Shown here: piece by piece, positions 8,274 to 17,301 of the stretch | How the letters are laid out: every line of letters starts with the position of its first letter | Numbering within the stretch: the first letter of the stretch is position 1 | Origin: Armatimonadaceae bacterium | GTDB taxonomy: Bacteria > Armatimonadota > Armatimonadia > Armatimonadales > Armatimonadaceae | Assembly: GCA_030447685.1 (NCBI GenBank) | Contig: JAUJOK010000037.1 | Location: forward strand, 1-56,782 | Length of the DNA: 56,782 nucleotides | Direction of reading: 5' to 3' | The notes under the pieces: generated by a model | The model's database searches: none | Told to the model about the DNA's origin: nothing | Seen by the model: the letters and a program-made list of their open reading frames with translations, nothing else | Made by a program: the position numbers and the translations under genes

Positions 8274-9086
8274 TTATCCCAGAGCCGCTCGCATAGCTTC
8301 GGCGATATGCTTCAGGCCCAATTCGGGATGGACATTATAGCCTGACACTTCTGCCGTCACATAGCTGTCGTAGCCGATCTCCTGCAGCGCACGGCGCACC
8401 TCCGTCCAGGGGACATTGCCCTGGAGAAGGTTCCGAAAACCGGCGTAGCCACCCACTTTATCGTCGAAATCCTTGACATGGACCTTCTTGATGCGGTGTG
8501 CAAGAATCCGAATCCAGTGCTGCGGGTAGCCATAGCTCAGAATATTGCCCGCATCAAAGTAGACGCCCACCAGGGGATCATTAAAGGAATCCACGAAGTC
8601 ACGCATCTCCAGCGGGGACAGCAGGAACCGGTTCCAGACGTTCTCGATTCCGATGGCAACGCCGGTTTCGCGGGCCGTGGGAAGCGCCTGGGCGACAAAC
8701 TCTTTGGCGCGGTCATACGCCACATCGTAGGAGACTTCAGGGGTGACGGCACCGGGTACGACCAAAACCGTATCCACGCCCAGCCAATTAGCGACCCGAA
8801 GCTGCTGCTGCGCTATCTCCAGGCTGCGGGCGCGCAGAGCGGGGTCGTTGCTGGTGGCAGGGCTTTTCCAGTAAAGCCCGGTAGAAAGGCTGCTGATCTC
8901 GATACCGGCATCTTTGGCGGCCCGGGCAAGCGCCCGCACGTCCGCTTCCCCCGTAGTCAGCGACAGTTCGCCCTCGTCTGCCAGATTGACCTCGATATGG
9001 TCGCAGCCACTTGCGCGGGCAAGAGCGAAGCTGTCTCGGAGCGACAGGTGGCTGGGAAAGGTCCAGTGGTTGATTCCGATCTTCAT
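8274..9086 (-). CDS. Sugar phosphate isomerase/epimerase (xylose isomerase-like TIM barrel)
   Basis: A 270-residue barrel with the strand motifs of the family: HIEVNLADEGE near 31, DTVLVVPGAV near 100, GIENVWNRFLLSP near 147 (Glu), VGVYFDAGN near 172 (Asp), KKVHVKDFDD near 201 (His, Asp) and VTAEVSG near 242 (Glu). I moved the start to the ATG at 9086, which has an excellent GGGAGGA eight bases before it; the longer frame starts in the IS end. It heads the operon with the second barrel and the Gfo/Idh gene. An ISAs1 element lies 75 bases upstream, so the native promoter may have been displaced. Confidence 0.88.
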   Translation of the reverse strand: MKIGINHWTFPSHLSLRDSFALARASGCDHIEVNLADEGELSLTTGEADVRALARAAKDAGIEISSLSTGLYWKSPATSNDPALRARSLEIAQQQLRVANWLGVDTVLVVPGAVTPEVSYDVAYDRAKEFVAQALPTARETGVAIGIENVWNRFLLSPLEMRDFVDSFNDPLVGVYFDAGNILSYGYPQHWIRILAHRIKKVHVKDFDDKVGGYAGFRNLLQGNVPWTEVRRALQEIGYDSYVTAEVSGYNVHPELGLKHIAEAMRAALG

Positions 9087-9151
9087 CGACGGCGTTCCTC
9101 CCGATTGTTTGTTTTGATACAACGGCGGGGGGCCTGTTTCCTGCCTGAGGT

Positions 9152-9161
9152 GAACAGTCGG
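9152..9161. repeat. Left 10-bp target site duplication of the ISAs1 element
   Basis: GAACAGTCGG directly abuts the left terminal inverted repeat and recurs exactly at the right end (10375-10384). Ten bases fits the 8-10 bp expected for ISAs1-family insertion. Confidence 0.95.
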
Positions 9162-10374
9162 CAGGGTCATTCAGTTTTCTTTCTGGTTCTGTTATACTTG
9201 CGGCAACGCTATCTTGATGAGGTTTGCTGGTGACGGAATCGGGTTGTCGTCCTTTAGTGGACGTGCTCTCGGAAGTGAAGGATTTTCGCAAGAGTCAGGG
9301 CAGACGCCATCCTTTAGGAGCGGTGCTTGCTCTTGCCTGTGCCGCAACGCTGTGCGGTTACAAGAGCTACGGCGCTATGGCCGACTGGGGCAAAAACTAC
9401 GGCAAGGAACTGGCACAGGCACTGGGCTTCCCCGGTGGTAAGACACCTTCGGTGGGCACGCTGCACACGATCTTTCGCCACCTGGACAAGAAGGACTTGG
9501 AGGCAAAGCTTTCTGCCTGGGCACAGTGCGTTCTGAAGCATTCACAGCCGACGAAAGCGGCAGTGGTTGCCCTGGATGGCAAAACGCTGCGCGGCAGCCA
9601 GTGCCAGGGAGCCTGCGACGTGCATCTGTTGTCGGCGGTCAGTCATGGCCTGGGACTGACACTATTGCAAGAAGCGGTTTCCGACAAGACCAATGAGATT
9701 GGGGCCGTGGAGGAGGTACTCAAGGCTTTAGTGTTGGAGGGGCGCGTGGTGACGATGGACGCACTGCTCACGCAGCGCAAAGTCGCCGAGACCATAGTGG
9801 ACAAAGGGGCACTTCGTGATGCTCGTCAAGAACAATCACCCTATCCTGCACCGTAAGCTGAGATGCTTCTTTGCCAGCCCGAACTTGTTTGAACCCGTGC
9901 TGCACCGAGCCAGCAGCAGTGACCTGAGCCACGGAAGAGTCACGGTGCGGCGTCTTGTGGCAAGCGCCGATGTGCCTGCCGGGTATCTGGACTTCCCCAC
10001 GTCGCTCAGGTGTTCTGCCTGAGGCGGCGCGTGCAGCATAAGAAGAGCGGCGGCAAGCGGCAGGAAGAGACGATCTATGGCCTTACCAGTTTGTCGCCGC
10101 AAGAGGCCAGTGCCAAGCGTCTCCTGTCGCTGCTGCGCGGCCACTGGCACATCGAGAACAAGAGCCACTATGTACGCGATGTCACCTTTGATGAAGACCG
10201 CTCCCAGGTGCGCTGCGGCAGCATTCCTCAGGTGCTGGCAGCCATCAGGAACACCTGCATCGGCCTGATGCGAAACAGCGGCTACAAGAACATTGCCGCC
10301 GCCTGCCGCTACCACGCGGCACAGCCACACGCCGCGCTCGCACTGCTGGGTATACGGAAAACTGAATGACCCTG
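9162..10374 (+). mobile_element. ISAs1-family insertion sequence, 1,213 bp
   Basis: The ends are perfect 18-bp inverted repeats: CAGGGTCATTCAGTTTTC at 9162-9179 and its exact complement at 10357-10374. The start CAGGGTCATTCA is typical of ISAs1-type ends. A perfect 10-bp direct repeat flanks both sides, so the insertion is recent and undisturbed. The single gene inside is an ISAs1 transposase broken by two frameshifts. Removing the element and one repeat restores a continuous intergenic sequence upstream of the TIM-barrel operon. Confidence 0.95.
9224..10369 (+). pseudogene. ISAs1-family transposase, frameshifted
   Basis: Read across frames this is a full-length transposase of about 381 residues. 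The N-terminal part carries the family's DDE_Tnp_1-associated region (SEVKDFRKSQGRRHPLGAVL) and the first catalytic strand VVALDGKTLRGS. The middle keeps TMDALLTQ, and the C-terminal part has the diagnostic HWHIENKSHYVRDVTFDED. The frame is lost at the GGGG run 9806-9809 (one extra base) and regained near 10010-10020, so net length is unchanged. The stop lies inside the right terminal repeat, as usual for compact IS. Start is TTG 9224 or GTG 9230. Either the copy is inactive or the indels are sequence errors; intact ends argue for a recently mobile copy. Confidence 0.9.
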
Positions 10375-10384
10375 GAACAGTCGG
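10375..10384. repeat. Right 10-bp target site duplication of the ISAs1 element
   Basis: GAACAGTCGG, identical to 9152-9161, follows the right inverted repeat without a gap. Confidence 0.95.
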
Positions 10385-10422
10385 CGTTCAGCGCACTTGC
10401 GGCCCGCTTACGGCAGCCGCCG

Positions 10423-10794
10423 TCATTTTTTCCGCCGCTTCTCCATCCATGCCTGCGCGGCGGGCGTCGTGCCGACCAGGAGCGCGACAGCGATCACAAT
10501 AAAAAGGATGGTGGCTTGCAGACCGGTGGCCAGGGAACCCGCGCGGGCCGCCAGCAGCGCCAGCGGAACAAGCAAAAGCAATAGCAGCAGACCGAAAGCT
10601 GGAAAGGGTCGGCTTTCGTACACCTCTTCCGGCGGGGGAGCGGTGAACACATCATATAGTTCCGGCTCGGGTGCTTTGGCTCGTCGCAGCAGCCAGAAAG
10701 CCTTACCGAACGCTTTTCCGCAAAGTTCGCACTCTGTCGCGGCGCGCGGCGCGGGCGCTTTGCATCGAGGACATATCTTGTACGACTCGGCCAT
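10423..10794 (-). CDS. Zinc-ribbon small membrane protein, unknown function
   Basis: A 123-residue protein. Residues 8-24 form a zinc-ribbon-like knuckle pair (CPRCKAPAPRAATECELC), followed by a linker (PELYDVFTAPPPEEVYE) and two adjacent hydrophobic helices (about 66-84 and 88-109) with a short basic tail. This layout is common in small membrane proteins of unknown role whose ribbon faces the cytoplasm. I chose the ATG at 10794, which is preceded by AAGAGG; the longer frame reads through the tRNA-Val gene and cannot be right. It lies alone between the IS and the tRNA, 106 bases downstream of the tRNA on the same strand. Confidence 0.7.
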   Translation of the reverse strand: MAESYKICPRCKAPAPRAATECELCGKAFGKAFWLLRRAKAPEPELYDVFTAPPPEEVYESRPFPAFGLLLLLLLVPLALLAARAGSLATGLQATILFIVIAVALLVGTTPAAQAWMEKRRKK

Positions 10795-10900
10795 GTCCGA
10801 CCTCTTGTTCCGGCTCTCTCTGCTGCGGGGTGGCGGCGCTTCATCGTCCTGCTGGGGAGAAGCTATGAAGGCGGCGGCGGCAGCGCGCCGGTGAGGAGCG

Positions 10901-10975
10901 TGGTGGGCGGTACAGGATTCGAACCTGTGACCTCTTCCGTGTGAAGGAAGCGCTCTACCACTGAGCCAACCGCCC
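10901..10975 (-). tRNA. tRNA-Val (CAC)
   Basis: On the minus strand the gene folds as a standard cloverleaf: acceptor GGGCGGT pairing with ACCGCCC, a D arm with GCTC/GAGC, anticodon stem CTTCC/GGAAG enclosing TTCACAC (anticodon CAC, valine) and a T arm with GGTTCGAATCC. The 3' CCA is encoded (10901-10903). A strong promoter lies directly upstream. Confidence 0.95.
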
Positions 10976-10986
10976 GCGATGCACAG

Positions 10987-11015
10987 ATTATACCGACAAC
11001 CCCCTTTCCTGTCAA
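10987..11015 (-). promoter_or_regulatory. Sigma-70 promoter of tRNA-Val
   Basis: On the minus strand TTGACA (11010-11015) and TATAAT (10987-10992) are both consensus, with exactly 17 bases between them. The tRNA 5' end follows 11 bases after the -10 box. A GC-rich discriminator, as in stringently controlled promoters, is not pronounced. Confidence 0.9.
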
Positions 11016-11058
11016 CCGTCAGGGCAGGGGACGCGGCGTCGCCGGGGCTATCCGCCGC

Positions 11059-11088
11059 TTGACAGTCGCAGATGCCGGATGTTAAGAT
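11059..11088 (+). promoter_or_regulatory. Sigma-70 promoter of the 11117 gene
   Basis: TTGACA at 11059-11064, 18 bases, then TAAGAT at 11083-11088. Transcription would begin near 11095, giving a leader of about 22 bases that contains AAAGGA before the ATG. It diverges from the tRNA-Val promoter. Confidence 0.7.
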
Positions 11089-11116
11089 TGCCAATCTCTG
11101 CCGAAAGGACTCACGG

Positions 11117-11884
11117 ATGAGACTGAGCTGCTGCGCGTATTCGTTTCGTCAGGCGCTGACCTCCGGTCGAATGACCCTGCCCGACTTTCTCTCCGCCTGC
11201 CGCGACATGGGCTGCGAAGGCGCGGAGCTTACCGCCTACTATTTCCCGACCACCGAAAGAGCGTACCTGAACGACCTGAAACGGCATGCGCACCGGGAAG
11301 GTGTCGCCTTCTCCGGTACGGCTATTCGCTCGGAATTCACCCATCCCGATGAAGATAAGCGGCAAGCGGACATTGCCCGAACGAAGGAATGGCTGGCGCA
11401 CTCCGTGGTGCTGGGCGCGCCGACCCTGCGGGTCTTCGCCGGGTATGTTCACAAGGGGCAGACCGAGGAAGAGGCTGTTAATAATGTGGTGTCCTGCCTC
11501 CAGGAGTGCGCGGCGGAGGCCGAGGCGCAGGGCGTTCTGCTGGCCCTGGAAAATCACGGCGGAATAACGGCGACGGCGGAAGGGACGCTGCGTCTCTTTA
11601 CCGGCGTGAACAGTCCGTGGCTGGGATTGAACCTTGATTTCGGCAACTTCGCGGGCGACGTTTACGCGCAGTTCGCGGCCTGCGCCCCCCACGCCGTAGC
11701 CACCCATGCCAAACCGGGTTATCGGGAGGCGGGGGCGCATGTTCCGGTGGATTACGCGCGGGTGCGCGCCCTTCTGGACGCGGCGCAGTACCGGGGCTGG
11801 ATAGCCATCGAATACGAGGAGGAGGACGCGCCGGAAACGGCAGTACCCCGCTTCGTCACCGAACTGCGCGCGGCTCTGGGATAA
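11117..11884 (+). CDS. Sugar phosphate isomerase/epimerase (third TIM barrel)
   Basis: A 255-residue xylose-isomerase-like barrel. Metal-site strands: GCEGAELTAYYFP near 34, PTLRVFAGYVH near 98, VLLALENHGG near 139 (Glu), PWLGLNLDFGNFAGD near 166 (Asp), AVATHAKPGYRE near 193 (His) and WIAIEYEEED near 226 (Glu). Family members isomerise or epimerise sugars or inososes. The ATG at 11117 has AAAGGA upstream and a good promoter at 11059. The GH127 gene starts eight bases after the stop, so the barrel probably handles the arabinose-type sugar that enzyme releases. That link is inference from the operon. Confidence 0.88.
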   Translation: MRLSCCAYSFRQALTSGRMTLPDFLSACRDMGCEGAELTAYYFPTTERAYLNDLKRHAHREGVAFSGTAIRSEFTHPDEDKRQADIARTKEWLAHSVVLGAPTLRVFAGYVHKGQTEEEAVNNVVSCLQECAAEAEAQGVLLALENHGGITATAEGTLRLFTGVNSPWLGLNLDFGNFAGDVYAQFAACAPHAVATHAKPGYREAGAHVPVDYARVRALLDAAQYRGWIAIEYEEEDAPETAVPRFVTELRAALG

Positions 11885-11891
11885 TTTCGTC

Positions 11892-13766
11892 ATGAATAAA
11901 ACGTTCGCCCCCCTGCCGCTGGGGAGCGTCAAGCCGCTGGGCTGGCTCAAGAACCAACTGCGGATTCAGGCCGACGGGTTGAGTGGGCATCTGGACGAGT
12001 TCTGGCCCGATGTTGCGCGCAGCAAATGGATCGGCGGCGAAGCGGAAGGCTGGGAGCGCGGCCCGTACTGGCTCGATGGCGTGGTGCCGCTGGCCGTTCT
12101 GCTGGACGATGCGCGGCTGAAGGATAAAATAGCCCGATGGCTCGACTACATCCTGGCCCACCAGCACGAGGACGGCTGGTTCGGGCCGAAAGAAGACCAG
12201 CACGTCGGCTCGGGCGAACGAGAGCTTGACCCGTGGCCCCAGTTCATCCTGTTCAAAGCGATGACCCAGTGGCACGAAGCGACCGGCGACGAGCGGATCG
12301 TTCCTGCGATGCTTCGCGCCCTGCGCCGTATTGAGGCGCTGCTCACGGAAAAGCCGCTGCAAAGCTGGGCGAAAATGCGCTGGCCCGACCTCGTTATTTC
12401 TATCCACTGGCTGCACGAGCGCACCGGCGAAGGGTGGCTTCTTGACCTGATGCGCATGGCGCAGGCGCAGGGTTACGATTGGGACGCCCACTTCGCCGAC
12501 TTCCACTATACCAAAAAGCAGCCGCAGTGGACGCTGGAAAACCATGTGGTCAACCACGCAATGGCCTTGAAGGAACCGGCGGTCCGGCAGGGGAGCCGCA
12601 GCGGCGAAGCGGATGGGAGAGAAGCCGCCGCCCGTTGGATGGGGATTCTGGACACGTACCACGGACAGGCGACCGGCATCTTCACCGGCGACGAATCGCT
12701 GGCGGGAAAGAACCCCTCGCAGGGAACAGAGCTATGCGCGGTGGTTGAGTATATGTTTTCGCTGGAAACGCTGCTGGCCGCGTTCGGCGAGGCGGCCTTC
12801 GGGGACCGTCTGGAGCGTATCGCCTACAACGCCCTGCCTGCGACCTTCACGCCGGATATGTGGGCGCACCAGTACGACCAGCAGGCCAACCAGGTAATCT
12901 GCAAAATCGCCCCGGACGGCGAGCGCATCTACACGAACAACTCCGAAGACGCTAACCTGTTCGGCCTGGAACCCTGCTTCGGCTGCTGCACCGCCAATAT
13001 GCATCAGGGCTGGCCCAAGTTCGTCGCGAGCCTGTGGATGACTGCGCCAAACGGGGGGCTGGCCGCCGTCGCCTACGGACCCAGCGTCGTGCAGGCGACG
13101 GTCGCGGGCGGCGTCGCGGTCACGATAACGCAGGAGACGGAATACCCTTTCCGCGATTCTATCCACCTGACTATCCGTGCCGAACAGCCGGTGCGTTTTC
13201 CGCTGCATCTGCGCGTCCCCGGATGGGCAACCGGCGCTTCTGTCAAATATGGGGAACAGATGGAAACGCTGTTGCCGGGTACGTTCCATACCGTCGAGCG
13301 CGTCTGGAACCCCGGCGACACGGTGACGCTTCGCTTCCCCATGGACCGCATTCGGCTTAAGCGGCGTTATAACGACGCCGTTTCCGTGCTGCGCGGGCCG
13401 CTGGTGTTTTCGCTCAAGATCGGCGAGGAGTTCCGTTATCTGCGGGGCGAAGAGCCGCACGCGGACTGGGAAGTCTATCCCACCACGCCCTGGAACTACG
13501 GCCTTGCGCTTGACAATCGCCCGCCCGACGAGCAGTTCGCGGTGCGGGAAGCGCCGGTGGGGGCGGTTCCGTTCGCGCCCGATGCCGCGCCGGTCACGCT
13601 GACTGTGGCGGCGCGGCGGGTGCCGCAATGGACACTGGAGAACAATGCCGCCGCCCCGCCGCCCCGTCCTGCGTCGGCACGGGAGCCGGTCGAGCAGATC
13701 GAACTGATTCCGTACGGCAGCAGTCACCTGCGCGTGACCGAGTTCCCGGAAAGGGCCGGGGGCTGA
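11892..13766 (+). CDS. GH127-type beta-L-arabinofuranosidase (DUF1680)
   Basis: A 624-residue protein of PF07944 (DUF1680). The family's enzymes release beta-L-arabinofuranose using a zinc-held cysteine. The signature is present: an acid and cysteine spaced E-x-C (Glu280, Cys282 in TELCAVVE) and the cluster CFGCCTAN with Cys362, Cys365 and Cys366, matching the Glu/Cys/Cys/Cys zinc and nucleophile set of characterised GH127 members. An alpha/alpha barrel covers about 40-400 and beta-sandwich domains follow (from about 400). There is no signal peptide, so it acts on imported oligosaccharides. It is the second gene of an operon with the TIM barrel at 11117. GH146 and related families share the fold, so the linkage is likely but not certain. 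Confidence 0.9.
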   Translation: MNKTFAPLPLGSVKPLGWLKNQLRIQADGLSGHLDEFWPDVARSKWIGGEAEGWERGPYWLDGVVPLAVLLDDARLKDKIARWLDYILAHQHEDGWFGPKEDQHVGSGERELDPWPQFILFKAMTQWHEATGDERIVPAMLRALRRIEALLTEKPLQSWAKMRWPDLVISIHWLHERTGEGWLLDLMRMAQAQGYDWDAHFADFHYTKKQPQWTLENHVVNHAMALKEPAVRQGSRSGEADGREAAARWMGILDTYHGQATGIFTGDESLAGKNPSQGTELCAVVEYMFSLETLLAAFGEAAFGDRLERIAYNALPATFTPDMWAHQYDQQANQVICKIAPDGERIYTNNSEDANLFGLEPCFGCCTANMHQGWPKFVASLWMTAPNGGLAAVAYGPSVVQATVAGGVAVTITQETEYPFRDSIHLTIRAEQPVRFPLHLRVPGWATGASVKYGEQMETLLPGTFHTVERVWNPGDTVTLRFPMDRIRLKRRYNDAVSVLRGPLVFSLKIGEEFRYLRGEEPHADWEVYPTTPWNYGLALDNRPPDEQFAVREAPVGAVPFAPDAAPVTLTVAARRVPQWTLENNAAAPPPRPASAREPVEQIELIPYGSSHLRVTEFPERAGG

Positions 13767-13942
13767 TGTATGTCCTGTCCCACTAAAGATAGGGCAGTGC
13801 CTGCTGCGCCGCCTGGGCTAAGGGTAACGACTCCGCAGCGCGCTCAATTCCGCCTCGGTGATCGCAAATACGCTCCCATGGCGCGCATTCGGGAATAAGT
13901 GCTCACAAAGGATTTGGATAGAAGATGCTTTTCCTCCTGCTC
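13767..13942. other. Intergenic segment with a possible minus-strand gene remnant
   Basis: Between the GH127 and uxaC genes no complete gene is visible. On the minus strand an open stretch from about 13925 to the TAG at 13818 reads like protein (FPNARHGSVFAITEAELSAL) and is preceded by GGAGGAAAAGC right after uxaC, but it has no ATG, GTG or TTG in a usable place. It may be a truncated or frameshifted small gene cotranscribed with uxaC. Confidence 0.25.
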
Positions 13943-15367
13943 CTATAGGAACGTATCCAGCGGGGGAATGTCCAGTCCCAGGTAGTTCCGGGCGTTGTGG
14001 AAGCAGATGTTCTCGATCATCGGCCCGACCAGATCATCGTCATCGGGAATCTCGCCGCGCTCGATGTCGCGGCCCAGAAGGTTGCACAGCACGCGCCGGA
14101 AATACTCGTGCCGGGGATACGACAGAAACGAGCGCGAATCGGTCAGCATGCCGATGAAGCGTGACAGCAGGCCGACGTTGGAAAGCGCGTTAAGCTGCCA
14201 TTCAATGCCCTCTTTGGTATCCAAAAACCACCAGCCCGCGCCGAACTGCATCTTACCCGGCGTCACGCCGTCCTGGAAATTGCCGATCATCGTCGCGAAG
14301 ACATAATTGTCGGTGGGGTTGTTGTTGTACAGGATAACTCTGGGCAGGGCATTCTCCTGGTCCAGACGGTCCAGATAGGCCGACAGCGCCTGCGCCTGCG
14401 GCCAATCCCCGATGGAATCGAAGCCGGTGTCCGGCCCCAGAAGCCGATAGCCGCGACTGCTGCCATTGCGGAGCGCGCCCAGGTGCAGCTGCTTGGTCCA
14501 GCCGCGCCGGGCATCCAGGCGTCCGAAGAAAAGCATCAGGTAGGCGGCGAACCGCGCGTGGTCGTCCGGGCTGGCCGCCCTGCCGGAGCGCGCGGCGTCG
14601 AAGATGGCGGCGGCGGTCGCTTCACTGGGGAAGTCGGCATAGCACTGGCTCAGGCCGTGGTCGGACAGGCGGCCTCCGCATTCATGGAAGAAGGTGTGCC
14701 GCTTTTCCAGAGCGTCCAGGAATTCCGGCAGGCGGCGGATTTCCGTGTCGCTTACCTGCGCCAGCGTATCTACCCAGCTATTGAACGCTTCGGGCTGATG
14801 CACCGTCAGCGCCTTATCGGGGCGGAACGCGGGATAGACGCGGGTTGCCAGGCCGGAGGCGGCAATGGCCCGGTGATACAAAAGGTCGTCGGTCGGGTCA
14901 TCGGTCGTGCAAAGCGCGGCGACGCGGAACTTTCGCAGAATACCCTGTGTGGTCAGATCGGGCGTGGCAAGGCGCGCGTTCGCCGCTTCCCAGATCGCCG
15001 GAGCCGTTTTTTCATCTAACCGTTCATCGATCTCGAAGTAACGCTTCAGTTCCAGGTGCGTCCAGTGGTACAGCGGGTTGCGAAGCGTGTGGGGGACAGT
15101 CCGCGCCCAGGCCAGGAACTTCTCCTCATGCGGCGCGTCGCCGGTGCAGTAGCGCTCGTCCACGCCATTGGCACGCATCGCGCGCCACTTATAATGGTCG
15201 CCCTCCAGCCACGCCTCAAACAGATCTTCGAATTGGCGGTTGCGGGCGATGTCGCGTGGCGGGAGGTGGTTATGGTAGTCGATAATCGGCAGCCGGGCGG
15301 CCCGCTCGTGGTACAGCCGCCGCGCCGTTTTGGTATTGAGAAGGAAATCGTCATGGATAAATGGCAC
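13943..15367 (-). CDS. uxaC: Uronate isomerase (glucuronate/galacturonate isomerase)
   Basis: A 474-residue member of the amidohydrolase-like UxaC family, which converts D-glucuronate to D-fructuronate and D-galacturonate to D-tagaturonate in hexuronate breakdown. The typical N-terminus is present (FIHDDFLLNTKTARRLYH), with His32 and His34 in DYHNHLPPRDI as metal ligands, and the C-terminal block MLTDSRSFLSYPRHEYFRR with the DSRSFLSY motif diagnostic of the family. Length matches the usual 465-480. The start is GTG. It follows the TIKI/ChaN-like gene by five bases, so both share a promoter, which the IS4-family insertion at 16090 now separates from them. It connects this locus to pectin or glucuronoxylan use. 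Confidence 0.95.
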   Translation of the reverse strand: MPFIHDDFLLNTKTARRLYHERAARLPIIDYHNHLPPRDIARNRQFEDLFEAWLEGDHYKWRAMRANGVDERYCTGDAPHEEKFLAWARTVPHTLRNPLYHWTHLELKRYFEIDERLDEKTAPAIWEAANARLATPDLTTQGILRKFRVAALCTTDDPTDDLLYHRAIAASGLATRVYPAFRPDKALTVHQPEAFNSWVDTLAQVSDTEIRRLPEFLDALEKRHTFFHECGGRLSDHGLSQCYADFPSEATAAAIFDAARSGRAASPDDHARFAAYLMLFFGRLDARRGWTKQLHLGALRNGSSRGYRLLGPDTGFDSIGDWPQAQALSAYLDRLDQENALPRVILYNNNPTDNYVFATMIGNFQDGVTPGKMQFGAGWWFLDTKEGIEWQLNALSNVGLLSRFIGMLTDSRSFLSYPRHEYFRRVLCNLLGRDIERGEIPDDDDLVGPMIENICFHNARNYLGLDIPPLDTFL

Positions 15368-15372
15368 GGGAC

Positions 15373-16089
15373 CTACCCTTTCGGTGGGGCGAGGTATGTC
15401 GCGGCAGTAGCCTGCGGCAGATGCAATGCGTAGGAGTGGCCCAGTTCAGCGTCTTCGCGCCACTCGGTCTGGGGAATGGGATTGTAAAAAAGCTCCTGCA
15501 CCGTATTGTTGAAGGCGAACCCGCTGTGACACTCTACGCGGACCGTATGGACGACAATCTGCGGGTTACGCTCCTGAAGACAGGCGGCGAAAGAGGGCCA
15601 CAGATCCGCATACGATTCCGATGTCGGGGTCAGGCGGGAATGCAGGTTGCCACACACGCCGACGACTTTCCGGCCCGGAGAGGATTGCCGCCACTGCCCC
15701 GCAAGCGTATCGGCCATGTCACTGTCGCGCTCCCGCCAGTCCCACTCGTCGGCAACGATGTCGAAGCACAGAATCTGCCAGCCTTTCTGTGCGGCCCGCT
15801 GGAGCAGGGTCAATATCTGTTCACTTCCCCTGCCGTCCAACCCCGGCTGCGCGAAGAAGGGCGGTATGGTGTCGTCAGCACCGCTTGCCCAGCGCGTAAT
15901 CGGTTCCCCCTGCGACCGGGGGATTTCCATCGCCAGCGCGCCGTACCCCAGCGCCGTCAGGTCGTCCAGCAAGTCGGCCAGAAGGAGCGGCAGTTCCTTC
16001 GCGCCGCGCACCTCTCCGAACAACAGACAGTCGCTTCGTTGCGCTGACTCAAGGAGGGCTTGATGTACTTCGTCAGGTAAGGACGGCAT
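15373..16089 (-). CDS. TIKI/ChaN/EreA-like superfamily protein
   Basis: A 238-residue protein whose motifs resemble the EreA/ChaN/TIKI fold: LLFGEVRGAKELP near 21-33 (the GE-x-HG pattern with Arg for His) and ALAMEIPRSQGEP near 50-62, then HSR near 150. Members include haem-binding lipoproteins and metal-dependent peptidases, but this one lacks a signal peptide and its function is unknown. The start is the ATG at 16087-16089, which lies inside the IS4-family target duplication. The original sequence, now at 17311-17330, shows TTGAGG six bases before the duplicated ATG, so the insertion removed this gene's ribosome site and promoter. Expression of it and of uxaC may be reduced or IS-driven. 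Confidence 0.65.
   Translation of the reverse strand: MPSLPDEVHQALLESAQRSDCLLFGEVRGAKELPLLLADLLDDLTALGYGALAMEIPRSQGEPITRWASGADDTIPPFFAQPGLDGRGSEQILTLLQRAAQKGWQILCFDIVADEWDWRERDSDMADTLAGQWRQSSPGRKVVGVCGNLHSRLTPTSESYADLWPSFAACLQERNPQIVVHTVRVECHSGFAFNNTVQELFYNPIPQTEWREDAELGHSYALHLPQATAATYLAPPKG
16079..16089. repeat. Left 11-bp target site duplication of the IS4-family element
   Basis: AAGGACGGCAT recurs at 17301-17311. On the minus strand it reads ATGCCGTCCTT, the first codons of the TIKI-like gene. Confidence 0.9.
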
Positions 16090-17300
16090 TTCACTACCGT
16101 ACACTTTTGAGGTGACACTAACTTGTCGTTGAAACGGTTGCCGCTCTCGGGTACCCTGGTTCCTACCACAGACCCAGGAGTTCCCTATGAGCGACAACCT
16201 CAGACGCTATTGTGCCATACACACACGGCTCTCAAACAACTCTGTCCCCAAGGAACCCAAAGGAAATCATGCGCGGCATCTTCAAACGCTGGCGCATCTG
16301 GTCAGCGGCATCGTCGGCAGCAAGAGAAGCAGCCTGCCCGCTATTGCCAGCAAAGTGCCCAGCAACAGCACTCGTGAAAGCCGCATCAAGCGCTACAGTC
16401 GCTGGCTGATGAACGAGCACATCAGCACAGAGATGTACTTTCTGCCATATCTCCAGGTTCTGCTTGCCAGCCTGCCTCCGGGGCCTCTGGTGCTGGTCAT
16501 CGACGGCAGTCCCATTGGCCGCACCTGCCAGGCCTCTGGTCATCAGTGTGTGCTCTACAAGAAGCGCGCGCTGCCTCTGGCCCGAGTGTTGTCCGGGGCA
16601 AGAAGGGACACCTGAGCGAGCAGATGCACGAGCACTTGGTACGGCAAGTGGCCGCTTTTGTGCCCCCGGAGCGCCCGGTTATCTTTCTGGGCGACGGCGA
16701 GTTCAATGGCACCGATCTGCTGGCATTGGTGCAGCGCCTGGGCTGGTCCTTTGTCTGCCGCATCAGCAAGAACACCCTGGTGTGTGAGCAGGGGAAGTCT
16801 TTTCCCCTCTCCGAGCTTCCTATAGAGCCGGGCGACACAGTGGAAATGGCCGATGTCTTGTTCACGGGGCAAGGCTTTGGTCCTGTGCTGGTGATCGCAT
16901 TATGGAACCCGCGCTACGACAGCCCGCTATACCTTGTCAGCAATCTGGAACTGTTGGAGGAAGCCTGTTTCTTTTATCGAAAGCGCTTTTCTATCGAGAC
17001 GTTCTTCTCAGACCAGAAGAGCCGGGGCTTTTATGTGTGTCACAGTCATCTAAGCGACCCCATGCGCCTACAGCGCTTGCTGCTGGCTACGTGTCTGGCG
17101 TATCTGTGGATGGTATGCCTGGGAGCGCGCGTTGTCCGAAGAGGCTGGCTTCTTGGTGCATCGTGGCCACCGCTGTGATTTGAGCCTGTTTCACCCGTCG
17201 GCTTACTCTGGATCGAGCATTGCCTCAACAAGGACTGGCCCGTACCCGTCACGCTACAGGTAGTCGCTCAAAACAGCCGCAGAAAAAGTGTACGGTGGTG
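16090..17300 (+). mobile_element. IS4-family insertion sequence, about 1.21 kb
   Basis: The terminal inverted repeats are CACTACCGTACACTTTT at 16092-16108 and its counterpart ending at 17300, with one mismatch in 17. Flanking 11-bp direct repeats (AAGGACGGCAT) agree with IS4-family target duplications. Two extra T bases at 16090-16091 leave the left boundary uncertain by two. The one gene is a YREK transposase broken by frameshifts. The insertion point is immediately upstream of the TIKI-like gene's ATG. Confidence 0.93.
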
Positions 17301-17301
17301 A
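16187..17301 (+). pseudogene. IS4-family transposase, frameshifted
   Basis: Across three or four frames this is a complete transposase of about 370 residues. Visible elements: first catalytic Asp in LVLVIDGSPIGR, second in VIFLGDGEFNGTDLL, and the exact IS4 signature Y-x2-R-x3-E-x6-K in YRKRFSIETFFSDQK. The frame shifts at the GGGG run 16595-16598 (one base missing), again near 17135 and near 17195; the last part reads LLWIEHCLNKDWPVPVTLQV in the correct frame. The stop TGA straddles the IS end and the first base of the target duplication. Either this copy is dead, or the runs carry sequence errors. Confidence 0.88.
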
